64,000 bases of DNA from Anaerolineae bacterium. Lineage in GTDB: Bacteria > Chloroflexota > Anaerolineae > 4572-78 > J111. Position numbers and translations under genes: made by a program. Positions 17,701 through 24,219 of this stretch are shown here, piece by piece. Positions within the stretch are counted from its first letter, which is position 1, and the number at the start of each line of letters is the position of its first letter. The DNA is taken from positions 55,025 through 119,024 of the forward strand of contig JAFGNV010000017.1 in the NCBI GenBank assembly GCA_016926805.1, given 5' to 3'. The notes beneath the pieces were generated by a model. The model was not told the DNA's origin. It was given only the letters and a program-made list of their open reading frames with translations, and ran no database searches.

Positions 17701-19023
17701 GTGGCCAAAATTGAAGCCGGTAAAATGGAACTCAACCTGGAAGAAGTTGAAATCGATCCTATCATCAAGAGCGTGATGTCTACGGCCAGGGCCCTGGTCA
17801 AAGACAAACCGGTCGAGCTGATCCAGGAAGTGCCGGAGGATTTGGGTACTGTTTGGGCCGACCCCACCCGAATCCGGCAAGTTATTCTCAATCTGGTTTC
17901 CAACGCCTGCAAGTTCACCGAGGAAGGCACCGTCATTCTGCGGGCTTATACCGACGACGATAAACTGACCATCAGCGTGTCTGATACCGGCATTGGCATT
18001 CCTCAAAATAATTTGGAAACCATTTTTGAGGAGTTTACCCAGGTTGATGCCAGCACCACGCGCAAGGTAGGAGGCACGGGTTTGGGGTTGCCCATCAGCC
18101 GCCACTTTGTCGAAATGCACAAGGGACAGATTTGGGTTGAAAGTATGCTGGGCAAGGGTTCCACCTTTAGCTTCTTTATTCCGCTAAGACCGCCGGAGGA
18201 AGACGAAAAAGCATCGGCCGCCTCTGCCTCAAAAGACAATGGAGCTGAACCCAGTGGACAGGGTAAAGTGATTGTAGCCATTGACGACGATCCAAATGTA
18301 GTTAACCTGTATCAGCGCTTTTTGGAGAAACAGGGATATGCGGTGATCGGCATTCAGGACAGCAACGACGTTATCCCCACCGTGAAAGAACACAACCCCT
18401 CGGCCATTCTGTTAGATGTGTTAATGCCAGATAAAGACGGGTGGGGTGTACTTAGAGAACTTAAAGGCAATCCGTTTACCAAGAGTATTCCGGTGGTTAT
18501 TTGCAGCATTATTAGCGATAAGAATCGTGGTTTCTCCCTGGGCGCCGCCGATTATCTCACCAAGCCCATTGTGGAGGATGAACTGGTTGACGCGCTCAGA
18601 CATCTGGATAGACAGAACAAATCGCAGGTAAAGGTGCTGGTTATCGACGATGAGGCGGACGACGTTTTACTTATCCGGCGGATTCTGGAAGCTCAACCTA
18701 ACTACACCATTCTCGAGGCCAGTAATGGTAAAGAAGGATTGGCTCTGGTTGAAAGTCAGAATCCTGATCTGATTATTCTGGACCTGACCATGCCCGAGAT
18801 GGATGGTTTTACGGTGGTTGAAAAGCTCAAACACAATGAAGTAACGCGGGCCATTCCCATTATTATCGTCAGCGCCAAAGAATTGACTGCCCAAGAATAC
18901 GGATTCCTGACCGGGCAGGTAGAGGCGCTATTGCAGAAGGGCATCTTCAACGAGGCTGAACTGCTGGATGACGTTGGCCGGGCTTTGGAACAAATTCACC
19001 AGCAAAAAGAAATTGTTGGCTAA
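11797..19023 (+). CDS. Giant multi-GAF hybrid histidine kinase with two receivers
   Basis: This 2408-residue cytoplasmic hybrid kinase is very long for its class. GAF-like units begin near residues 29, 200, 329, 507, 688, 860, 1042, 1222, 1390, 1554 and 1726; the second and the ninth are degenerate. HisKA (about 1902-1970) has phospho-acceptor His1917 in SHELRTPL. The ATPase domain (about 2015-2130) shows NLVSNACKF, DTGIGI, FEEFTQ and GTGLGL. Receiver 1 (about 2157-2275) has IDDDP, LLDVLMPD and TKPI. Receiver 2 (about 2278-2400) has IDDE, LDLTMPEMDG and Lys in LLQKG. AGAGGA lies 6 nt ahead of the ATG. No membrane helix is visible. Receiver 2 closely resembles the receiver fused to the PLP enzyme downstream, suggesting a shared phosphorelay. 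Signals are unknown. Confidence 0.95.
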   Translation: MSKSKTPKANKPGRGYKALAQKYARQLELIEEINRIIGSKTQAETTLQAALEHILQNLDYTAAQIYRLSPTGNEVWLYLELGSGTKPATQNQDIFSIEESNIISDTARTREPIYLPDLHQGPYTHHSHETNVQIKSEVAIPLLYGQPPQQEMFGVLRWQSDKPDNFDQVEIGFLSSVAGLLALAIKNTQTVQQLENDLQEIKILYNLQRQEDLSKHSLAGDAKPLLGYQYDGQAVTRTEQMSPAAKLALTETQDKVRVIKEVNRRELVAPIKLHGQTIGVLGIEDVPDDTEWSEDDLDLLEEASSQVALAIQNSHLLQQTRARTRELSILFEASRQLSETINLQRIYQILCTQIINYLRADICSVALPNSARTHFEAVVTKYRNEAGEIVDDSRRWIKAVDEFAPLQQLFKHPVLIIEHSDDPELDPAIQHYLATQAPKKMQTLAIFPLVVRNHLLAILQVSHFEQHRHYSPDELQLAQAIISQVTVAIENAQLFQQTEAALAETQKLYMVSRALVESIDLDETFEVVLETIKSYGIDRVSISLHDRPQVGEIDAVTIVASWDRESDKILPVGSQISAKTFSLVNAFANPPFHPLISEDLSRPEEQDERMDEAFRLFMYEGLGAITMFSTPMFLGTEYKGVLSISTRKPHSYTDQEIRVYQTLADQTIVAIENHHLFEVISRERDQAALLYKVGQNLSQATTIDEVQQGILELTTEIGAIYGEIYVTEGPNFVSGASTIPGRNELSPAEFGKLARAVLAKGLEAQALRTRKSAVRYRNQTAWNIKGVPDPEGMNSVIAVPFFSRRSKLQGSLTLFHSNEEGFTDEQIALFESIAIQTASALENVWLLQQTKAALSETEILYKATGDLNKAQHPQELLTILVESLVAEEVAAETNIDYISMNLISVLADDGTPERLNTIAEWDKKLSTDVWTDILNVPLTAKDFCFVAQTSGSTPLAFYYQNLDQTTQENIDTYLGGVRSILTAPLAVGRNWLGVLLVASRMEGIEFKPNLINRITTLSGQIAVVIQNLELVEETQQNLFYSEILSHLSQELLTTDRLHAIYHLTLDAIAAAEPERGATIFIYDEMEGGVELEMVAMWDNPITPTGIEAWAGVAPGARFSAEELGLEELLRSGQTIVSANMVEEEFFSETFRQLLTLLQINSVVAVPIWLSRKVNGFILIGNYQTTDFSGDTIRLFEDIARQTSVALENYHLFKEAQHRATLLQTAAEVSQAATSYLDLDTLLSQTVDLIRDRFEYYHVSIFLIDEYRKYAIVEASTGEVGRKMLAMGHKLEVGGKSIVGTATGTGKPRIALDVGEDAVWFNNPLLPDTHSEMALPLIARGQVIGALDVQSTKQGAFTEGDITILQSMANQLANAIEAARSFQESQKALEDVRKLHEYYLREQWGAFLKEQKATTSYRLTKDGIIETSEDIWWPEIDQAIEANQPIIVSPPLSFDDGDERIVLNKTDKKADTTRANKRNGGQQAESNDAATLIAPLSLQNNVVIGALDFELPARDKLWEEDHLSIIEAVVGQATQAIEAARLFEQTQAAREEAEALYKVGRTLVTAENEQEMYHVVLEEMLSTLGLKQGGILFFEEDRRFGKLFALFENGQPVEPGLRFPIEGNSSYERLIETKLPLAIEDVANDPLVATVRDINLERGIASLLLVPIIINDEVVGAMGADAVGEKHTFTESEINLARAMADQLSMMLQNRRLLEATRRSTVQLQTSADVGRVATSILEQDVMLSEAVELIKDRFGFYHVQVFLIDESGQMAVLRRSTGAMGEKLLNVGHKVAVNSQNVIGQAAYQRQPVVIRSIDLHTRQDGADLDIPEQHKLFLPETQAELAIPLQVGNTLIGVLDVHSISPTAFSGEEIATIEILSAQLAIAIQNARAFREQQETAERLKEMDKLKTQFLANMSHELRTPLNSIIGFSRVIIKGIDGPLTELQKADLTSIHNSGQHLLGLINNMLDVAKIEAGKMELNLEEVEIDPIIKSVMSTARALVKDKPVELIQEVPEDLGTVWADPTRIRQVILNLVSNACKFTEEGTVILRAYTDDDKLTISVSDTGIGIPQNNLETIFEEFTQVDASTTRKVGGTGLGLPISRHFVEMHKGQIWVESMLGKGSTFSFFIPLRPPEEDEKASAASASKDNGAEPSGQGKVIVAIDDDPNVVNLYQRFLEKQGYAVIGIQDSNDVIPTVKEHNPSAILLDVLMPDKDGWGVLRELKGNPFTKSIPVVICSIISDKNRGFSLGAADYLTKPIVEDELVDALRHLDRQNKSQVKVLVIDDEADDVLLIRRILEAQPNYTILEASNGKEGLALVESQNPDLIILDLTMPEMDGFTVVEKLKHNEVTRAIPIIIVSAKELTAQEYGFLTGQVEALLQKGIFNEAELLDDVGRALEQIHQQKEIVG

Positions 19024-19065
19024 TACGTTACTACTCGGCCTTTCTATAATCACGAGCAGCATTTT

Positions 19066-19117
19066 TTGCGACGAAGCAATCTCCTGATTGTGAGTTGAGG
19101 ATTGCTTCGCTACGATC
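19066..19117. repeat. REP-like palindrome
   Basis: CGAAGCAATC (19072-19081) and its exact inverted complement GATTGCTTCG (19100-19109) flank an 18-nt loop. Outside them TTGCGA and TCGCAATGA extend the pairing imperfectly. This resembles the dispersed palindromes common in intergenic DNA of these bacteria. It lies between the giant kinase and the next gene and could end or attenuate the transcript. Confidence 0.5.
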
Positions 19118-19168
19118 GCAATGACAGTCTGGACAGTTACGTTAATACTTTAAAAAGCGAGTGAGCAC

Positions 19169-20851
19169 GTGTCAAAACATTTCTCCTATCAATGTTCTAA
19201 CTGTGGTTACACTCAGGAATATACCTCCTTGAGAGAAAGTTGCCCGCAGTGTAATGGTGATTGGCTCGATTTTGTTTACGATTTAAAAGAAGCCACGCTT
19301 ACCTGGCAACGTGAGCTGGTTAAACGAGACAGCACCATGTGGCGCTACTGGGAATTGTTACCCTTGCAGGATGAACGCAGCGTGGTTTCGATGGGCGAGG
19401 GTTGGACACCACTGCTACACGCCGAGAATCTCGGCTCGATGCTGAGGCATAACCACCTTTTTGTTAAAGACGAACGACAGGGACCAACTGCTTCCTTTAA
19501 AGACCGACAGGCTTCTTTAGCAATTTCCATACTAAAAGAAAACGACATCAAAGAGATAGTGGTCGCCTCCACCGGCAACGTGGCCATCTCCTACTCGGCT
19601 TACTGCGCCCGGGCCGGAGTAAAATTATGGGCTTTTCTGGATAGCGATGTGCCACACGAAAAGATGCGCGAGGTTACGCTGTACGGCAGCGAGGTGATCA
19701 AAGTATCCAGCAATTATGATCGCACCAAACAGGTGGCTGCCCAGTTTGCCCAACATCGAAATCTATTTTTAGACAAAGGCATCAGAGGCGTGGCCGCCAG
19801 GGAGGCCATGAAAACCATAGCATTTGAAATTGCGGAACAGTTAGGTCGGAAACAAGGCGCAGGTTGGGTTGCTCCCGACTGGTACATTCAGGCCGTGAGC
19901 GGCGGCATGGGCCCCATTGGCGTTTGGCGCGGTTTTTGCCAGTTGCAGCAAATGGGACTCGTCGAAAAAATTCCCAAGCTGGCCATTGTGCAAACCGAAG
20001 GCTGCGCGCCCATGGTCAATAGCTTCCACAAAGGCCTGGACGTATGTGAGATTGTCGAAAACCCGGCCAGCATCATCAATGTACTCGCTACCGGCAATCC
20101 AGGTCCGGCGTATCCCTACCTGCGTAACATCGTCCGCTCGAACGGCGGCGCTTTTGTTAAGGTCGATGACCGGGCCTCGTTTAGGGCCATGCGGGTGATG
20201 GCCCAACTGGAAGGACTGTCTATGGAACCCGCCGCGGCGGTGGCCTGCGCCGGGCTGATCCAGATGATTCAGGACCACCTCATCCAACCCCACGAAACCG
20301 TGGTCATTAATGCTTCGGGACACACCTTTCCAATAGAGAAACAAATCCTCGAAAACGAAATTATCAGGAGTCATACCCGGGTTCAAGAGCTCAAAAAAGA
20401 AGTGGTAGAGGCTGCCGAACCCGCCACAGTTCCCCTGAGAAAAGAAGGCCTGCTCACTGCCCTGGAGCGGCTGGACGACCGCGTCCAGAGCGTCGTCATC
20501 ATCGAGGACGAGCCGGACGCCCGGCTGCTGTTGCGCCGTATTTTGCAGTCCAGAAGGCAATACAATATTTTAGAAGCAGCCGATGGAGTCAGTGGTATAT
20601 CGCTGATTCGTGCAGAAAAGCCTGATCTGGTATTATTAGACCTGATGATGCCCCAATTAGACGGATTTTCAGTGCTGGATACCCTGAAGGCCGATCAAGT
20701 GCTGCACGACATCCCGGTTATTGTCATTACGGCCAAAGACTTAACCCGAGAGGATTACGAGCGGCTGTCGGGAAGAGTAGAGTCGTTACTCCAAAAAGGG
20801 ATGTTCATCGAAGAGGAATTATTCGAGAGCATCAGCGATGTGCTAAAATAA
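19169..20851 (+). CDS. Threonine-synthase-like PLP enzyme fused to a response-regulator receiver
   Basis: This 560-residue protein joins a metabolic enzyme fold to a signalling domain. Residues 9-28 form a zinc ribbon (Cys9, 12, 25, 28), as in many threonine synthases. The fold-type II PLP region follows, with the Schiff-base Lys111 in ASFKDRQ, the phosphate loop ASTGNVAIS, glycine-rich AVSGGMGPIG and a C-terminal ASGH. Known family members convert O-phosphohomoserine to threonine. From about 440 a receiver begins, with IEDE, phospho-acceptor Asp in LLDLMMPQLDG, Thr in VITAKD and Lys in LLQKG. The frame is unbroken, so the fusion is not a sequencing join of two genes. GTG 19169 is the start and the ribosome site is weak. 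It sits between two hybrid kinases. It could be an enzyme controlled by phosphorylation, or a sensor using the PLP fold; substrate specificity is unproven. Confidence 0.9.
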   Translation: MSKHFSYQCSNCGYTQEYTSLRESCPQCNGDWLDFVYDLKEATLTWQRELVKRDSTMWRYWELLPLQDERSVVSMGEGWTPLLHAENLGSMLRHNHLFVKDERQGPTASFKDRQASLAISILKENDIKEIVVASTGNVAISYSAYCARAGVKLWAFLDSDVPHEKMREVTLYGSEVIKVSSNYDRTKQVAAQFAQHRNLFLDKGIRGVAAREAMKTIAFEIAEQLGRKQGAGWVAPDWYIQAVSGGMGPIGVWRGFCQLQQMGLVEKIPKLAIVQTEGCAPMVNSFHKGLDVCEIVENPASIINVLATGNPGPAYPYLRNIVRSNGGAFVKVDDRASFRAMRVMAQLEGLSMEPAAAVACAGLIQMIQDHLIQPHETVVINASGHTFPIEKQILENEIIRSHTRVQELKKEVVEAAEPATVPLRKEGLLTALERLDDRVQSVVIIEDEPDARLLLRRILQSRRQYNILEAADGVSGISLIRAEKPDLVLLDLMMPQLDGFSVLDTLKADQVLHDIPVIVITAKDLTREDYERLSGRVESLLQKGMFIEEELFESISDVLK

Positions 20852-20878
20852 CCTGTAATGAGCCGTAGGAAATTAGTT

Positions 20879-22237
20879 ATGTTGACAGGAGAGATACCCA
20901 GCTTGTTATCCAGCGAACCAATTAACCAACCAAACCCCCAAAAAATATTATACATTGACGACGATCCAGTAAATCGCTCTCTCATCAACAGGCTATTGAC
21001 CAGTTATAAGTTCAAGGTTCTCGAAGCGCAAACCGGACTGGAAGGCATTACTATTGCCCGCAACGAAACGCCCGATCTGATTCTGATGGATATTAACATG
21101 CCGGGACTTGATGGGCACGAGACCACCACCCGCATGCGCGCCTTGCCCGCCCTGGAGAAAATCCCCATCATTGCGGTCACCGCCCGCACCACTCACGGCG
21201 AGCGGGAACTGGCCCTGGCTGCCGGTTGTGACGGCTACATTCCCAAGCCTATTGACGTTGACACCTTTCCCGATCAGGTGACGTCCTACTTAAACGGTTA
21301 CCGCGAAACGATAACGCCCAGTCAGCGTGAACATTACCTGGGGCAATATAGCCAAAAACTGGTAGAACGGCTGGAAGCCAAAATTGTTGAGTTGGAAGAC
21401 GCCAACCGGCGCCTCCAAAAAACAGACAAGCTCAAGTCCGACTTCATTACCCTGACCGCCCATGAATTTAGAACACCCATCACTCTGGTTTATGGTTACG
21501 CCCGTCTGCTGCAAACCACCGTCAAAGAGTCCGGCCGAACGGATTTGGTTGAAGGTACTATCGGCGATCTTACCGAGAGAATCTGCCAATCCGTCCAACG
21601 TCTCAATGAAGCGATCAACGATATTCTCAATATTTCGCTCCTTGAAGCTGACGAGATGCACCTGGAATATCAGCCGGTCAATCTGGCCCAGGTGGTGAAG
21701 GCCGCCTTACAGGAACTCAACCCCGCCAAAAACGACCGCAACTTGAATATCACCATAGAAGATTTGGACACCCTGCCGCAGGTGATGGGGGATGCGGAAC
21801 GGCTGCAACAGGTATTTTGGAATCTGCTCAGCAATGCCATCAAGTTTACCCCCGATGGTGGGTCTATCCTGGTCAAAGGTTGGGTAATGGACTCATTTTC
21901 CCCGGAAGTTTTTGCCGCAACCTCCGCCAAAGCCCAACATCGGAAACCCGAAGAAGGTAAGGGCATCATTGTGCTAATCCGCGATACCGGTATCGGGATT
22001 GATCCCTCGGAACAGAAGGCAATTTTTGAACATTTTTACATTGTGGGCAATACAGATTACCATACCAGCAGCAAAATTGCCTTTGGCGGCGGGGGAATGG
22101 GGTTGGGGCTACCCATTGCTTGCGGTATCATCAAAGCTCATGGTGGGCGAATTTGGGTTGAAAGCGCGGGTCGCAACGTTGAGAAAAATCTTGGCAGCAC
22201 CTTCTATGTCCTCCTGCCACTCAGAAAAGACAACTGA
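20879..22237 (+). CDS. Receiver-histidine kinase (REC-HisKA-HATPase)
   Basis: This kinase of 452 residues has an N-terminal receiver (about 22-145) with IDDDP, phospho-acceptor Asp71 in LMDINMPG and Lys in IPKPID. A coiled-coil linker (about 155-185) leads to HisKA with His195 in TAHEFRTPI. The ATPase domain has NLLSNAIKF, DTGIGI and GMGLGLP, plus a stretch of about 20 extra residues before DTGIGI. ATG 20879 is preferred to the in-frame ATG at 20858 because AGGA lies 8 nt before it. The architecture (input receiver, kinase output) makes it a likely link in a phosphorelay with the giant kinase. Maf begins directly after its stop codon. Confidence 0.9.
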   Translation: MLTGEIPSLLSSEPINQPNPQKILYIDDDPVNRSLINRLLTSYKFKVLEAQTGLEGITIARNETPDLILMDINMPGLDGHETTTRMRALPALEKIPIIAVTARTTHGERELALAAGCDGYIPKPIDVDTFPDQVTSYLNGYRETITPSQREHYLGQYSQKLVERLEAKIVELEDANRRLQKTDKLKSDFITLTAHEFRTPITLVYGYARLLQTTVKESGRTDLVEGTIGDLTERICQSVQRLNEAINDILNISLLEADEMHLEYQPVNLAQVVKAALQELNPAKNDRNLNITIEDLDTLPQVMGDAERLQQVFWNLLSNAIKFTPDGGSILVKGWVMDSFSPEVFAATSAKAQHRKPEEGKGIIVLIRDTGIGIDPSEQKAIFEHFYIVGNTDYHTSSKIAFGGGGMGLGLPIACGIIKAHGGRIWVESAGRNVEKNLGSTFYVLLPLRKDN

Positions 22238-22975
22238 ATGTCGCGCCATTTTCGGCAGGCCCTCACCAACGCTTTTTTTGTGCTGGCCTCCGGCTCGCCG
22301 CGTCGGCGAGAGTTTATGGAGCTGCTGGGCCTGCCTTTTGTGGTGATAACACCTTCGGCTGCCGGTGACACCCCCCTTGACGAAACCCCCCTCCCCGGCG
22401 AAACCCCAACCGCGCTGGTGCAACGTCTGAGCCAGATCAAAGCCCAACTCGTGGCCACTGGCTTGCCAGCGCAGCGATTCCCCGAATTTGAAGATCGGTC
22501 TCAGGCCGTTGTGATTGCCGCCGATACCGTGGTGGTTCTGGCCGACAAAATTTTGGGTAAACCCAACCACCCCGCCGAAGCCCGGCAAATGCTCCAACAA
22601 CTCCGCCAGCAGCACCACCATGTTTACAGCGGCTTAACCATTGCTGCGGTAAGTTGGGAGCCAAAGCACGCTCGAGCAACGATTACCAGAATGGTGACCC
22701 GCTTGCAACAAAGTAAGGTCTGGATGCGGCCCTATACGGCCACCGAAATTGAGGCCTACCTCGCCAGTGGCGATCCATTGGACAAAGCTGGCGCCTATGG
22801 CATCCAAAACAAATCCTTTTCCCCGGTCGCCCGGCTGGAAGGCTGTTTTGCCAGTGTTATGGGGTTTCCTCTGGGGGAGTTGGCCGTCGGCCTTAAAGAA
22901 ATTGGCATTGCCCTCCCGTCTATTGCCCCGTTATGCACCCAACATACTCGTTATCCCTGTTGCCAAAAAGCATGA
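22238..22975 (+). CDS. maf: Maf-family nucleoside triphosphate pyrophosphatase
   Basis: Maf proteins hydrolyse non-canonical or excess nucleoside triphosphates (dTTP, UTP or modified bases) to monophosphate and pyrophosphate, and affect division when overproduced. This 245-residue protein has the N-terminal signature LASGSPRRRE, the catalytic region AADTVV, and DKAGAYGIQ near 185-193, which fits the dTTP/UTP-type branch. It is longer than the usual ~190-200 residues, through an extended segment around 40-90 and a tail of about 20 residues. The ATG follows the upstream TGA with no gap, and its own stop overlaps the next start (ATGA), so translation is probably coupled to both neighbours. Confidence 0.92.
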   Translation: MSRHFRQALTNAFFVLASGSPRRREFMELLGLPFVVITPSAAGDTPLDETPLPGETPTALVQRLSQIKAQLVATGLPAQRFPEFEDRSQAVVIAADTVVVLADKILGKPNHPAEARQMLQQLRQQHHHVYSGLTIAAVSWEPKHARATITRMVTRLQQSKVWMRPYTATEIEAYLASGDPLDKAGAYGIQNKSFSPVARLEGCFASVMGFPLGELAVGLKEIGIALPSIAPLCTQHTRYPCCQKA

Positions 22976-24165
22976 TGAACCGTTTCCAGAACAAGATCAA
23001 TTCCTATCTCGGCTTGAGCCTGCGCATTTTCAGCATCATTTTTCTGTCCCGGCTGTTGCGAGATACCGGAGCGCGGATGATCTTCCCTTTTATTCCGCAA
23101 ATTTCGGCCGGGTTGGGATTGACCGTGGTTGCCTTTAGCTGGCTCATTTTTATCCAGTCCATGGCCGGTCTGGTCGGGCCGGTTTTTGGCGTGTTATCGG
23201 ATCGCTACGGGCGACGAAAAATAATGGGGATGGGTTTGCTTCTGCAGGGGACCGGCGCCACAGGGCTGGCCGTCGCCTGGCAGGGAGGGGCAGCATTACC
23301 GATGCTTGTTTTGGGATTAGGGCTGGCTGTTTTCATCCCGGCTCAACAGGCTTACGTGAGCGACCAAGTATTATATCAAAGGCGTGGCCGCACCCTGGGC
23401 ACCATAGAATATTCCTGGGCGCTGGTAGCGATTTTTGTCTTACCTCTTGTTGGCTGGCTCATCGACACCCTTGGCTGGCGCACCCCGTTTTTGATCATTG
23501 GCCCCCTGACAGTTGCTGGCGCTCTTTTGATCTGGTTTGGTCTACCCCGGACCGAGCGCCACACCCAAACTACTCTCTCGTGGTCAGCTATACGAACGGT
23601 TCTTTTTAGACCAAACGTGATGGGGGCCGTGATGATGGCCCTGCTCATTTACATCGCATTATCCTCTTTCCTCTCCCTGTGGGGCATCTGGCTGGCCACC
23701 GACTTTGGGCTGGACGCGGTGGCTATTGGGCTGGTGGCAACGGCTATTGGTATCACCGAGTTAGGGGGTTCGGTATCATCAAGCCTGTTCATTGACCGTT
23801 TTGGCAAAAAACGCGGCGGCGGCTTGGGACTATTGCTGGCGGCCATTGTCTTCGCCACCCTGCCATTTACGCAGGGTCAGCTTTTCTGTGCCATTGGGGG
23901 TCTGGTTGTATTGGGGTTGCTGATGGAATTCACCATCGTTTCACTCATTCCCCTCTACTCCGAGCAGGTGCCGGAAGCACGCGGCACGGTTTTGTCGTTA
24001 CTGTTGTTTGGGTCATCTATTGGCCTGGCCATCGGCCCGCCCATCACGGCAAATCTGTGGGCACAATTTGGCCTGAGGGCTGTATGTGTTGTGGCGGCCA
24101 CGTGTTTAGGCGTAGCTTTTATAATTATGAGACAATTTTTGCTCGAATACGAGGCCGGGCAATAG
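22972..24165 (+). CDS. Major facilitator superfamily transporter
   Basis: This is an integral membrane transporter of about 397 residues with roughly twelve hydrophobic segments. The loop after helix 2 carries the MFS motif A (GVLSDRYGRRKIM), and the second half repeats it in weaker form (DRFGKKRGG). The ATG at 22972 overlaps the Maf stop in ATGA and is preferred to an in-frame ATG at 22933 lying inside Maf. The general type is that of drug or metabolite exporters, but no substrate can be named. It is the last + strand gene of the left block; the next genes are convergent, with a gap of 54 nt. Confidence 0.88.
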   Translation: MMNRFQNKINSYLGLSLRIFSIIFLSRLLRDTGARMIFPFIPQISAGLGLTVVAFSWLIFIQSMAGLVGPVFGVLSDRYGRRKIMGMGLLLQGTGATGLAVAWQGGAALPMLVLGLGLAVFIPAQQAYVSDQVLYQRRGRTLGTIEYSWALVAIFVLPLVGWLIDTLGWRTPFLIIGPLTVAGALLIWFGLPRTERHTQTTLSWSAIRTVLFRPNVMGAVMMALLIYIALSSFLSLWGIWLATDFGLDAVAIGLVATAIGITELGGSVSSSLFIDRFGKKRGGGLGLLLAAIVFATLPFTQGQLFCAIGGLVVLGLLMEFTIVSLIPLYSEQVPEARGTVLSLLLFGSSIGLAIGPPITANLWAQFGLRAVCVVAATCLGVAFIIMRQFLLEYEAGQ

Positions 24166-24219
24166 AAAGAACATTGCTAAGGATTTGCAAAAGAATAATT
24201 TCCCTCATAGCCCTAAACA

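Noticed and set aside
19841..20560. - strand frame (239 aa) inside the PLP-receiver fusion gene
   Set aside because: The + strand frame has motifs throughout this stretch; the antisense frame has none.
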